Shown in pieces: positions 21,814 through 29,556 of a DNA stretch of 64,000 nt. The position numbers and the translations under genes are program-made. Origin of the DNA: Thermosediminibacter litoriperuensis (GTDB taxonomy: Bacteria > Bacillota > Thermosediminibacteria > Thermosediminibacterales > Thermosediminibacteraceae); NCBI RefSeq assembly GCF_008124715.1, contig NZ_VNHO01000002.1, positions 62,001-126,000 of the forward strand, written 5' to 3'. The notes beneath the pieces were generated by a model. It worked only from the letters and a program-made list of their open reading frames with translations, was not told where the DNA came from and did not search any database. Positions within the stretch are counted from its first letter, which is position 1. Each line of letters opens with the position of its first letter.

Positions 21814-23205
21814 TTAAGGGGCGGCGGGGATGAAAAAGCTGAAAACCGACCCTTCGCCTTCGCGGCTTTCCACCCAGATCCTGCCGCCGTGGGCTTCCAC
21901 CAGGCCTCTTGTTATGGCCAGGCCCAGCCCCATACCCCCGGTCCTGCGGGAACGGGATTTTTCCGCCCTGTAGAACCTCTCGAAGATGTAAGGGAGGTCT
22001 TCTTTTTTTATGCCGCCGCCGGTGTCTTTCACCCTGAAAACCACCCCTCCTTCGGCCTTTTCTGCGGATAGTTCTATGCTGCCGGAAGACGTGTGCTGCA
22101 GGGCGTTGGCCAGCAGGTTGGTAATTATCTGGACCAGGCGGGTTGGATCCGCGTATACGGCGGGCAGGTTCCGGGGGAGGTTGATGTCAAACCGTACACC
22201 TTTTGCCTCGGCCTTGGTCTTGAAATGGATGAATTTGCCCGCGAGCTCGGCGGGAAAGATCCGGGTTCTGTTCAATTCCAGCTTGCCTGTCTCGGCCAGG
22301 CTGAGATCCGACAGGTCTTTAATGAGGCGGGTCATCCGCGAGACCTCTTCCTGCAGGGAGAGCATCAGAGCGGGCGAGGGCTCCAGCATCCCTTCCTGTA
22401 TGGACTCCAGGGTGCCCTGAATTATGGCTATGGGGGTCCGCAGCTCGTGGGCTATATCGGCGGTGAGGTTCCTGCGCAGCTCCTCGCTTTTTCTGATGCT
22501 CTCGGCCATGGCGTTGAAGTCTTCAGCAAGATCGGCCAGCTCATCACCGGTTTTCAGCGTGATCTGCACATCCCTCTCCCCCCCGGAAAAACGCCTCACG
22601 GCTGCCGAAAGCTGCCTTACCGGTTCCGTCAACCGCCTGGAAACCAGCGCCCCTATTATGAGGGCCAGGCCGAGGCCGAAGGCCACCGAAAAGAGGGAAT
22701 AGGAGGACAAAGTCCTGTAGAAGACGAATTCCAGGCTCCTCTCGGCGGGCCTGAGGGGGGATCTTACGGTGACAAAGCCCACGATTTCACCTTCCGAATA
22801 CACCGGTGCTGTGATGCTGGCGGTCCGCACCTGCCCGTTGAAGCCCGGCGTGGATGCCACTATCCTGCCGGATGCATCGGTTACAATTATATCGTTCTGT
22901 AGTAAAAATATCAGCCCCATGCCGCCCATGGAGCCCGGTCTCATCCCCATGTGGGGGCCGTGCATTCTTCTCATGTAGGATATGTCCTCTAACAGACTCT
23001 GAACGCCCGCCCATCCCGACTGGTCGTATACATCGCCCACGATCCTGCTCACCTGCAGGACTAACTGGGTCCGGTTCTTTCTCACGTAGTCGTTAAACGC
23101 CTTTCTGGTCAGGGAGTAAAAGAACAGGATGGAGAGCGCTGACGTCAGTAGGGATACGGCCACCAGGCTAGCCGTTACGCGAAATCCTATTCCCCTCTTT
23201 CTCAT
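21814..23205 (-). CDS. Sensor histidine kinase (two-component system)
   Basis: Membrane sensor. TM1 at about residues 8-30, an extracytoplasmic loop rich in Met/Gly/His (RRMHGPHMGMRPGSMGGMG), TM2 at about 165-190, HAMP, then the HisKA H-box DIAHELRTPIAIIQ, N-box ITNLLANALQHTSSG and G-boxes DTGGGIKKEDLPYIFERFYR and GMGLGLAITRGLVEAHGG. It overlaps the regulator gene by 4 bases. The Met/His-rich loop hints at metal or redox sensing, which is inference. Its partner is the upstream OmpR-type regulator. Confidence 0.9.
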   Translation of the reverse strand: MRKRGIGFRVTASLVAVSLLTSALSILFFYSLTRKAFNDYVRKNRTQLVLQVSRIVGDVYDQSGWAGVQSLLEDISYMRRMHGPHMGMRPGSMGGMGLIFLLQNDIIVTDASGRIVASTPGFNGQVRTASITAPVYSEGEIVGFVTVRSPLRPAERSLEFVFYRTLSSYSLFSVAFGLGLALIIGALVSRRLTEPVRQLSAAVRRFSGGERDVQITLKTGDELADLAEDFNAMAESIRKSEELRRNLTADIAHELRTPIAIIQGTLESIQEGMLEPSPALMLSLQEEVSRMTRLIKDLSDLSLAETGKLELNRTRIFPAELAGKFIHFKTKAEAKGVRFDINLPRNLPAVYADPTRLVQIITNLLANALQHTSSGSIELSAEKAEGGVVFRVKDTGGGIKKEDLPYIFERFYRAEKSRSRRTGGMGLGLAITRGLVEAHGGRIWVESREGEGSVFSFFIPAAP

Positions 23206-23891
23206 GATAGACCTCCCAGTTTATAACCCGCGCCGTAGACGGTTTTGATGTAACAAGGATTTGAGGGGTTGTCCCCCAGTTTTTTCCTCAGGTTACTGAT
23301 ATGCGTATCTAGGGTTCTTTCGTACCCTTCGTAGTAACCGCCGAGCACCTCTTCCAGTATCCGCAGCCTGGAGACTACAGTTCCCGGGTTGGCCATCAAA
23401 ATCGCCAGTATCCTGAATTCCGTTGGTGTCAGGGAGAGAGGCCGGCCGTTAAGGAAGGCGGTTTTTTCGTTGAGATCCAGCTTTATACCGCCGTATTCCA
23501 GAATAGTGTTTGCCGCCCCGGCGGGCTTGACTCTCCTCAGGACCGCACGGATCCGGGCGGCCAGCTCCCTGAGACTGAAGGGCTTTGTGATGTAGTCATC
23601 GCCGCCCAGCTCTAGGCCCAGCAGCTTGTCCTGTTCTTCTGCCCTGGCGGTCAGGAATATGACGGGAATTTTAATTTTTTCCCGGATGTTTCTCAGGATG
23701 TCGAATCCGGTAACTTCGGGCATCATGATATCCAGCACCGCCAGGTCGAACTTCTGCGTTTCAAGAAGTTTCAGGGCTTCCCCGCCGCTGTCGGCGATGG
23801 TGACGTCAAAACCCTCCTTTTCCAGATAATTTTTTATCAGGTTCAGCAGCTTGACCTCATCGTCTACTACCAGTATCCTGTAACCGCCCAC
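23202..23891 (-). CDS. OmpR-family response regulator
   Basis: Receiver domain with the acidic pair (VVDDE), phosphoacceptor in LAVLDIMMPEVTG at about residue 54 and the conserved lysine in DYITKPF; C-terminal winged helix with LTPTEFRILAILMANPGTVVSRLRILEEV and RTLDTHISNLRKKLGDNPSNPCYIKTVYGAGYKL. It works with the histidine kinase that overlaps its 3' end. A hairpin separates it from the Spy-like gene upstream on the same strand, which is a likely target. Confidence 0.93.
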   Translation of the reverse strand: MGGYRILVVDDEVKLLNLIKNYLEKEGFDVTIADSGGEALKLLETQKFDLAVLDIMMPEVTGFDILRNIREKIKIPVIFLTARAEEQDKLLGLELGGDDYITKPFSLRELAARIRAVLRRVKPAGAANTILEYGGIKLDLNEKTAFLNGRPLSLTPTEFRILAILMANPGTVVSRLRILEEVLGGYYEGYERTLDTHISNLRKKLGDNPSNPCYIKTVYGAGYKLGGLS

Positions 23892-23997
23892 ATCTTCCCT
23901 CCTTGCCCGTACATCAATAGCGCAATTTATTATTTGCCTTAAATAAAGTATAGCATAACTGCAATCAATTTACGAAAAAATATACATAAAAGCCGGA

Positions 23998-24023
23998 GCG
24001 GCCGGTATAACTTCACCGGCCGC
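23998..24023 (-). terminator. Hairpin between the Spy-like gene and the two-component genes
   Basis: GCGGCCGGT (23998-24006) pairs with ACCGGCCGC (24015-24023) around 8 bases. On the minus strand a short T stretch follows (CTTTTATG). It is a likely, possibly partial, terminator after the Spy-like gene. Confidence 0.6.
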
Positions 24024-24048
24024 CCCGTAAGAAAAAGTTCGAGCTCAA

Positions 24049-24555
24049 TTATTGAGTTTTACCGGGATCATATTCCGGACCGAAAAACCGCCCCATTTTG
24101 CCGGGGCCGAAACCGTGGCAGAATCCGGGCCCCATGCCGAAGACCGGCCCCCTGAATCCCCGAAGCTGCGAAAGCTGATCCTCTGTCAGTACATTCTTCA
24201 TTTTTTCGGAATATTCTTTTTTGAGGTTGAACATTTTATCCCTGAGATCTTTCAGTTCTTCGAATTTAGCCTGTACAGCGTCTTGGTCGGGATTTTTAGA
24301 AAAGTAAAGATCCTGCAGCTCAAAATGCTTTTTGTCCATTTCATTTCGAAGTTCGATCATCTTCTGGTAGAACTCTGTTCTTATCTCCTTGAGCCGGCTG
24401 TACTGCTCATCGGTGAGATTCAACTGAGGCAAAGTGGGAGGATTTACACCGGCGGTTCGCTGGCCTCCGGGCCCTGCAGCCATGGCCATGGCTGCAGCTC
24501 CCAGGATAATTACCGCCATTACTCCCAGAGCAACAATTTTTTTAGACACGCGCAT
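24049..24555 (-). CDS. Spy/CpxP-like periplasmic protein
   Basis: Exported protein with a signal peptide ending AMAMAA, then a helical region with LTXXQ-like repeats: LNLTDEQYSRLKEIRTEFYQKMIELRNEM and VLTEDQLSQLRGFRGP, the mark of the Spy/CpxP/heavy-metal-resistance family. The C-terminus is Gly/Met/Phe-rich with Cys and His (GMGPGFCHGFGPGKMGRFFG), a possible metal-binding tail. Upstream of the two-component genes on the same strand, so probably an envelope-stress or metal-stress effector under their control. Confidence 0.82.
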   Translation of the reverse strand: MRVSKKIVALGVMAVIILGAAAMAMAAGPGGQRTAGVNPPTLPQLNLTDEQYSRLKEIRTEFYQKMIELRNEMDKKHFELQDLYFSKNPDQDAVQAKFEELKDLRDKMFNLKKEYSEKMKNVLTEDQLSQLRGFRGPVFGMGPGFCHGFGPGKMGRFFGPEYDPGKTQ

Positions 24556-24736
24556 CCACTCCCTTCATTTTTTCATTGTCTCTAAACTTATTGTAGCCAT
24601 AAAATTTAAGAAACTTATGAGAAGAATCTAAAGAAAATCTTAAGATTAACCTTAATAAACTCAAACCTCCTTAATGCCGGTGTAACGGGAAGGGAACTTA
24701 TATTTTAAGGTCAAAATGCAAAAATTATTAGAGTAA

Positions 24737-24751
24737 GCAAAAATCTTTTGC
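24737..24751. promoter_or_regulatory. GCAAAA-N3-TTTTGC inverted repeat, candidate activator site
   Basis: It lies 42 bases upstream of the sigma-54 promoter. The same 6-3-6 repeat recurs at 27714-27728 between the RocR-like activator and the RocB-like gene. A further GCAAAA half-site is at 24718-24723. It sits inside a larger inverted repeat, ATTAGAGT (24727-24734) with ACTCTAAT (24761-24768). Confidence 0.6.
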
Positions 24752-24792
24752 GGCTTCAAAACTCTAATCGGTTTTTATACCCCGCTGCAGGT

Positions 24793-24809
24793 TTGGCACG
24801 CTTTTTGCT
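24793..24809 (+). promoter_or_regulatory. Sigma-54 (-24/-12) promoter
   Basis: TTGGCACG-CTTT-TTGCT: the GG at 24795-24796 and GC at 24807-24808 are ten bases apart, an essentially perfect RpoN promoter. It should start transcription near 24820, upstream of the GTPase gene at 24856. Confidence 0.9.
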
Positions 24810-24855
24810 TTTAATTTTCGGCTAAAATACAAATTATCAAGGGGAGGGTGTACGG

Positions 24856-26169
24856 ATGAAACGCATCAGGACCATAATAATGGGAGCTGCGGGGCGAGAC
24901 TTTCACGTTTTCAATACCTATTTCAGGGACAACGAGTTATACGAGGTTGTGGCATTTACGGCTACCCAGATACCGAATATCGAGGGAAGGAAATATCCGG
25001 CCGACCTGGCGGGAAGGTTGTATCCCGACGGTATTCCCATATATCCCGAGAGCCGGCTGGAAGAGCTGGTAAAGGAGATGGGAGTCGACCAGGTGATTTT
25101 TGCTTACAGCGACGTATCCCATGAAGAAGTGATGCACAAGGCTTCCCGGGCGCTCAGCGCCGGGGCGGATTTCAGGCTCATGGGACCGAAGAGCACCATG
25201 ATCAAATCGGTGAAACCGGTGGTATCGGTTTGCGCCGTCAGGACGGGCGTGGGAAAGAGCCAGACCACCAGAAGGGTATGCCAGATACTGAAGGATATGG
25301 GAAAGAAAGTAGTGGCTATAAGACATCCTATGCCTTACGGTGACCTCAGCCAGCAGGTGTGCCAGAGGTTCGCCACTTACGAAGACCTGGACCGCCATAA
25401 ATGCACTATCGAAGAAAGGGAAGAATACGAACCCCATATCGATATGGGCATAGTGGTGTATGCAGGCGTGGATTACGGCGTGATCTTGAAGGAGGCGGAG
25501 AAGGAAGCCGACATAATAGTATGGGACGGCGGAAACAACGACTTCCCCTTCTACAACACCGACCTGCACATTGTACTGGTAGATCCCCACAGGCCCGGCC
25601 ATGAAGTAAAATACCACCCGGGAGAAACCAACCTCAGAATGGCCGACGTGGTGGTGATTAACAAGATTGACACTGCTTCCTCCGAGGGAATTGATGCTGT
25701 GCGTAAAAGTATCGAACAGGTGAACCCGGGGGCTCAGGTGGTAGAGGCCGCTTCTCCGATATTTGTGGAAGATCCGGCTAAGATCAAGGGCAAGAGGGTG
25801 CTGGTGGTGGAAGATGGTCCAACGCTCACCCACGGCGAGATGACCTACGGGGCGGGTTACGTGGCTGCCAAGAAGTACGGCGCCGCCGATATAGTGGATC
25901 CCAGGCCGTACGCCGTAGGGAGCATAAAGGACACCTACGCCAAATACACCCACCTTTCGGCGATTCTGCCGGCTATGGGGTATGGAGACATACAGGTGAA
26001 GGAACTTGAGGAAACTATCAACAGAGCCGAGTGTGACACGGTTATAATCGGTACGCCCATCGACCTGACCAGGATAACGAAGCTCAATAAACCCACGGTA
26101 AGAGTCAGGTACAGGTTACAGGAAATCGGTACGCCCACTCTGGAGGATCTGCTCCGGAGGTTCCAGTAA
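24856..26169 (+). CDS. P-loop GTPase of the cyclic 2,3-diphosphoglycerate synthetase family
   Basis: The family includes the methanogen enzyme that cyclises 2,3-diphosphoglycerate. Bacterial members carry the same annotation, but their activity is not established to my knowledge. Seen here: an N-terminal Rossmann-like part (IIMGAAGRDFHVFN), P-loop VRTGVGKSQTTR at about residues 131-142, and an NKID motif (VVVINKIDTASSEGID), both typical of GTPases. Length 437. It is expressed from a sigma-54 promoter, and its neighbours are peptide and amino-acid catabolism genes, suggesting a role there. GGGGAGGGTGT precedes the ATG. Confidence 0.75.
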   Translation: MKRIRTIIMGAAGRDFHVFNTYFRDNELYEVVAFTATQIPNIEGRKYPADLAGRLYPDGIPIYPESRLEELVKEMGVDQVIFAYSDVSHEEVMHKASRALSAGADFRLMGPKSTMIKSVKPVVSVCAVRTGVGKSQTTRRVCQILKDMGKKVVAIRHPMPYGDLSQQVCQRFATYEDLDRHKCTIEEREEYEPHIDMGIVVYAGVDYGVILKEAEKEADIIVWDGGNNDFPFYNTDLHIVLVDPHRPGHEVKYHPGETNLRMADVVVINKIDTASSEGIDAVRKSIEQVNPGAQVVEAASPIFVEDPAKIKGKRVLVVEDGPTLTHGEMTYGAGYVAAKKYGAADIVDPRPYAVGSIKDTYAKYTHLSAILPAMGYGDIQVKELEETINRAECDTVIIGTPIDLTRITKLNKPTVRVRYRLQEIGTPTLEDLLRRFQ

Positions 26170-26177
26170 GTGAATAA

Positions 26178-26209
26178 GGGGCTGTCACCGTAAAGGGACA
26201 GCCCTTTTT
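26178..26209 (+). terminator. Rho-independent terminator after the GTPase gene
   Basis: GGGCTGTC (26179-26186) pairs with GACAGCCC (26197-26204), followed by five T. It lies between convergent genes and may serve both strands. Confidence 0.85.
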
Positions 26210-26220
26210 GGTCATCTCCT

Positions 26221-27648
26221 CTATGACCTGTACAGCTCTTTTGTTATGCCGTATTTTTTCAGGCGGTACTGCAGCGACTGCCTTTTTATTCCCAGCTTTT
26301 CGGCGGCCCTGGTTATGTTGCCGCCGGTGCTTCTTAAAACATCCAGTATCAAATCTTTTTCGTATTCGTCCACCCTGGATTTTACGTCTATTGCAGGATC
26401 GGGCTTTTTCTCTATGTAGTTCTTAAAACCTCCGAAACTGAGGTACTTCAGGTCCCTCACAGAGATATAGCCCCCGTCCACGTAATTCATTACGCCCTCG
26501 ATCACGTGTTCCAGTTCCCTCACGTTTCCCGGCCAGGAGTATTCCCTGAAAATGCTCAGTACCTGCTGGTCTACGCCCTTTACATCCTTGCCGAATTTTG
26601 TGTTGTACTTTTTTATGAAAAAACTTACCAGCTCTTCGATGTCTTCCGGACGTTCCCTTAGCGGGGGAATCTCCACATAGATTACGCTTAGCCTGTAGAA
26701 AAGGTCGCTCCTGAGCCTGCCGCTTTGCAGCAGCTCCGATGGTTTTTCGTTGGTAGTGGCTATTATCCTGACGTCCACCGGGATGTCGAAGGTCGCCCCG
26801 ATCCTCCTGACGACCCCTTCCTGCAGTACTCTGAGCAGCTTGCTCTGCAGCGAAAGACCCATGCAGTTGATTTCGTCCAGGAGCAGCGTGCCGCCGTCGG
26901 CCTGTTCGAACAGCCCCGGTTTGTCTTCGGCGCCGGTAAAACTGCCCTTTGTGGTGCCGAAGAGCAGGGCTTCCAGCAGGGTTTCGGGTAAAGCCGCGCA
27001 GTTCTGGGCTATGAAAGGCCTGTTTTTTCTGGGGCTTCCAGAATGTATGCTCTGGGCGAAGAGTTCCTTGCCGGTGCCGGTCTCGCCGTATATCAGTACC
27101 GAGGAGGTGGTGCCGGCCACCTTTTTCAGGAGCTCTACTATTTCCCTTATCTTTCTGCTGCCGCCAACTATGCTGTCGAAAGAGTATTTCAGCCCGACGT
27201 TTATAGACCGGGGCTTTTTACCTATGAGCTTTTGCTGGAGTTCCAGCACTTTCTGGGAAAGGGCATAAACCTCCGATACATCCCTGGAAATCTCCAGCGC
27301 CCCCAGTACCCGCCCGTTTTCGATGATGGGTATCGTGGTGTTGAGCGTCCTGATCTCCCTGCCCTTGTAGTTCAGGTACTGCTGGTAGCGGTTAAATATC
27401 GGCCGTCCGGTCTCGATGACCTGGTAAATGGTGCTTTCTTCTGGAGTTAGGGATGGAAATACTTCGAGAAGCTTTTTCCCTATTACGTTATTGGATTCCA
27501 GGCCTTCAAAACGGGTCAGGGTCCTGTTGTAGAAAATGATGTTGTAATCCCGGTCGACGATGATGATGCCCTCGTCCAGGGCATCGAAAATCCGCTTTAC
27601 GGTTTCATAGGAGAGAATCTCCTTCAAACGCTTTTGGACCTCATTCAT
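26221..27648 (-). CDS. Sigma-54-dependent activator, RocR-like (PAS-AAA-Fis)
   Basis: Enhancer-binding activator for RpoN. PAS domain at about residues 15-130 (IFDALDEGIIIVDRDYNIIFYNRTL), AAA+ domain with Walker A GETGTGKE (about 188-195), the sigma-54 contact loop GSFTGA in place of the common GAFTGA, Walker B GGTLLLDEI, and a Fis-type HTH (GGNITRAAEKLGIKRQSLQYRLKKYGI). B. subtilis RocR, with the same layout, controls arginine catabolism with RocB, and a RocB-like gene is divergent here. The likely target promoter is at 24793. Confidence 0.9.
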   Translation of the reverse strand: MNEVQKRLKEILSYETVKRIFDALDEGIIIVDRDYNIIFYNRTLTRFEGLESNNVIGKKLLEVFPSLTPEESTIYQVIETGRPIFNRYQQYLNYKGREIRTLNTTIPIIENGRVLGALEISRDVSEVYALSQKVLELQQKLIGKKPRSINVGLKYSFDSIVGGSRKIREIVELLKKVAGTTSSVLIYGETGTGKELFAQSIHSGSPRKNRPFIAQNCAALPETLLEALLFGTTKGSFTGAEDKPGLFEQADGGTLLLDEINCMGLSLQSKLLRVLQEGVVRRIGATFDIPVDVRIIATTNEKPSELLQSGRLRSDLFYRLSVIYVEIPPLRERPEDIEELVSFFIKKYNTKFGKDVKGVDQQVLSIFREYSWPGNVRELEHVIEGVMNYVDGGYISVRDLKYLSFGGFKNYIEKKPDPAIDVKSRVDEYEKDLILDVLRSTGGNITRAAEKLGIKRQSLQYRLKKYGITKELYRS

Positions 27649-27713
27649 TTTTCATCACCACTTATAAGATTTTCTACGGTCAATCCGGGATTCCTTCCGT
27701 GCATAGAAAAACC

Positions 27714-27728
27714 GCAAAAAAATTTTGC
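27714..27728. promoter_or_regulatory. GCAAAA-N3-TTTTGC inverted repeat, second copy
   Basis: Located between the activator gene and the RocB-like gene; identical in both arms to the copy at 24737. A half-site TTTTGC follows at 27740-27745. No sigma-54 promoter with correct GG-N10-GC spacing and consensus was found between here and 27907. Confidence 0.55.
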
Positions 27729-27811
27729 TAAAAAACCGGTTTTGCATAGGAAGTAATTTATTGAATTTTATATATTTTATTAGATCGGAGGAAATTGGGA
27801 ACCTACGTCGA

Positions 27812-27889
27812 ATGCTTGAAAAGGGGAATAATAATGGCGATAGCGGCGACGAGGTTCTTGCAATAGTCCTGAAGACCTTGAAAACATGA
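27812..27889 (+). CDS. Possible small ORF upstream of the RocB-like gene
   Basis: ATG to TGA, 25 codons, ending 17 bases before the next start. The frame is open further upstream (to at least 27746) and reads IRSEEIGNLRRMLEKGNNNGDSGDEVLAIVLKTLKT when continued, which looks protein-like. A GGAGG at 27787 is too far from the ATG. It could be a leader peptide, a small gene with a non-ATG start, or chance. Confidence 0.25.
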   Translation: MLEKGNNNGDSGDEVLAIVLKTLKT

Positions 27890-27906
27890 TACCAGGAGGG
27901 GGTTGG

Positions 27907-29553
27907 ATGTTGGAAAGAGAACTCATCCGGCAGCTCACTGTGGAACTCACCAGAATAAAGAGCATAGTCGGCACCCCGGGAGAAATAAGGGTGGCCGAGA
28001 AAATTTACGATTTTTTAAAAGGCCTTGACTATTACGCGAAACACTCCGATTACCTCATGCTGTCGGATTTAAAGGAAGACGCCCTGGGCAGGAAAAACGT
28101 GATCGCCCTGCTGAAGGGGGAAAAGGGCAATTCCAGGAGGACCGTGATCCTCATAGGGCACATTGACACCGTGGGCGTAGAAGATTACGGAAACATTAGA
28201 GAATACGCCACCGATCCAGAAAGGCTGAAAGCGGTCCTCAGGCAAAAGGAGCTGGATGAAGACACCTTAAAGGACCTGGAGAGCGGGGACTGGCTGTTCG
28301 GCAGGGGGATATTCGACATGAAGGCCGGGGTGGCGACCCATATGGCCCTGATGAAGAAACTTTCGGAAAACGCCGGCCAGCTGGAGGGCAACGTGGTGTT
28401 CCTGGCCGTGCCCGACGAAGAGGGCAATTCCAGCGGCATGCTTTCAGCGGTGGATGAGCTGGTCCGGCTCGCCGAAAGCCACGACCTTGAGTACATGGCC
28501 GCTGTTGACACCGACTACATGGCGCCCCGGTTTCCCGGCGACGACAGGAAGTACATCTATATAGGCACCGTGGGAAAGATACTGCCCTGCTTTTACATAT
28601 ACGGCAAAGAGACCCACGTCGGGCAAGCCTTCGAAGGCCTCGACGCCAACCTGCTGGCTGCAGAAATACTCAAGGAAGTTGACCTGGCCTTCGACCTCTG
28701 CGACGTGGTTGAAAACGAAGCTTCGATCCCGCCTATAAGCCTGAGCCAGCGGGATTTGAAATCCAGGTACTCGGTGCAGACGGTGAACGAAGCCTACCTT
28801 TACTTCAATTACTCCACCCACAGCAGCCAGCCGGATGAGGTGCTGGCCAAACTGAAAGCCAAGGCTGAGAGAGCCTTCAAGAGTGTGCTGGATAAGCTCA
28901 ATGACGAGTACAGGCGCTACTGCCGGGCCGCCGGTATGCCGTACAGGGAGCTGCCGTGGGAGGTACAGGTGCTGACCTTCGAGGAGCTTTATGCCGCCGT
29001 CAGAGCTGAGAAGGGCCACAGTATCGACGAATACCTAAAAAAACTTAAGGAGGAGCTATTGCGGGAAAAACCTGACGACAGAATATACAGCCTGCAGGTG
29101 GTGCGGGAACTGCACCGGCAATGGTCCAACAAGAACCCAGCCGTGATCCTGTTTTTCGCGCCGCCGTATTACCCGCACATTTACGTAAAGGGCGAAAATG
29201 AGAAGGAAAGAAAGCTGCTGGCAGCCGTAAACGAGGCTGTGGCCGGTGCGGACGCCCGGTTCCCCTACAGGTTTGAAATAAAGAAGTTTTACCCGTATAT
29301 TTCGGACCTGAGCTATTTCTCGGTTTCAGAAAAAGTTGAGGCAATCAGCGCCCTGGTAAACAATATGCCGGGGTGGAACGAAATCTACTCGCTGCCTATC
29401 GAGTCCATAAAAAAATTGAACGTACCCGTCGTCAATATAGGCCCTTATGGCAAGGACGCCCATAAATTCACCGAAAGGGTTAACATATCCTATTCCTTCG
29501 AGGTGATGCCGGAAATCCTGGAGAGAACGGTGAAATTATTACTGGAGGGATAA
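27907..29553 (+). CDS. M20-family peptidase, RocB-like
   Basis: Zinc-dependent exopeptidase/deacylase family. Metal and catalytic motifs: GHIDTVG, GIFDMKAGVATHM and VPDEEGNSSGM. The length (548) fits RocB, a protein of arginine utilisation in Bacillus whose exact reaction is not established. ATG at 27886 is in frame but overlaps an upstream ORF stop; ATG 27907 follows GGAGGGGG. It lies 3 bases before the isoaspartyl dipeptidase gene, so the pair probably degrades peptides or acylated amino acids. Confidence 0.85.
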   Translation: MLERELIRQLTVELTRIKSIVGTPGEIRVAEKIYDFLKGLDYYAKHSDYLMLSDLKEDALGRKNVIALLKGEKGNSRRTVILIGHIDTVGVEDYGNIREYATDPERLKAVLRQKELDEDTLKDLESGDWLFGRGIFDMKAGVATHMALMKKLSENAGQLEGNVVFLAVPDEEGNSSGMLSAVDELVRLAESHDLEYMAAVDTDYMAPRFPGDDRKYIYIGTVGKILPCFYIYGKETHVGQAFEGLDANLLAAEILKEVDLAFDLCDVVENEASIPPISLSQRDLKSRYSVQTVNEAYLYFNYSTHSSQPDEVLAKLKAKAERAFKSVLDKLNDEYRRYCRAAGMPYRELPWEVQVLTFEELYAAVRAEKGHSIDEYLKKLKEELLREKPDDRIYSLQVVRELHRQWSNKNPAVILFFAPPYYPHIYVKGENEKERKLLAAVNEAVAGADARFPYRFEIKKFYPYISDLSYFSVSEKVEAISALVNNMPGWNEIYSLPIESIKKLNVPVVNIGPYGKDAHKFTERVNISYSFEVMPEILERTVKLLLEG

Positions 29554-29556
29554 CCT

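Noticed and set aside
27887-27889. Second in-frame Sec TGA before the RocB-like gene
   Set aside because: Reading through gives no family match and the next gene has its own good ribosome site and start.
27729-27906. Sigma-54 promoter for the RocB-like gene
   Set aside because: The only GG-N10-GC spacing (GG at 27825, GC at 27837) lacks the other consensus bases, so I do not call it.
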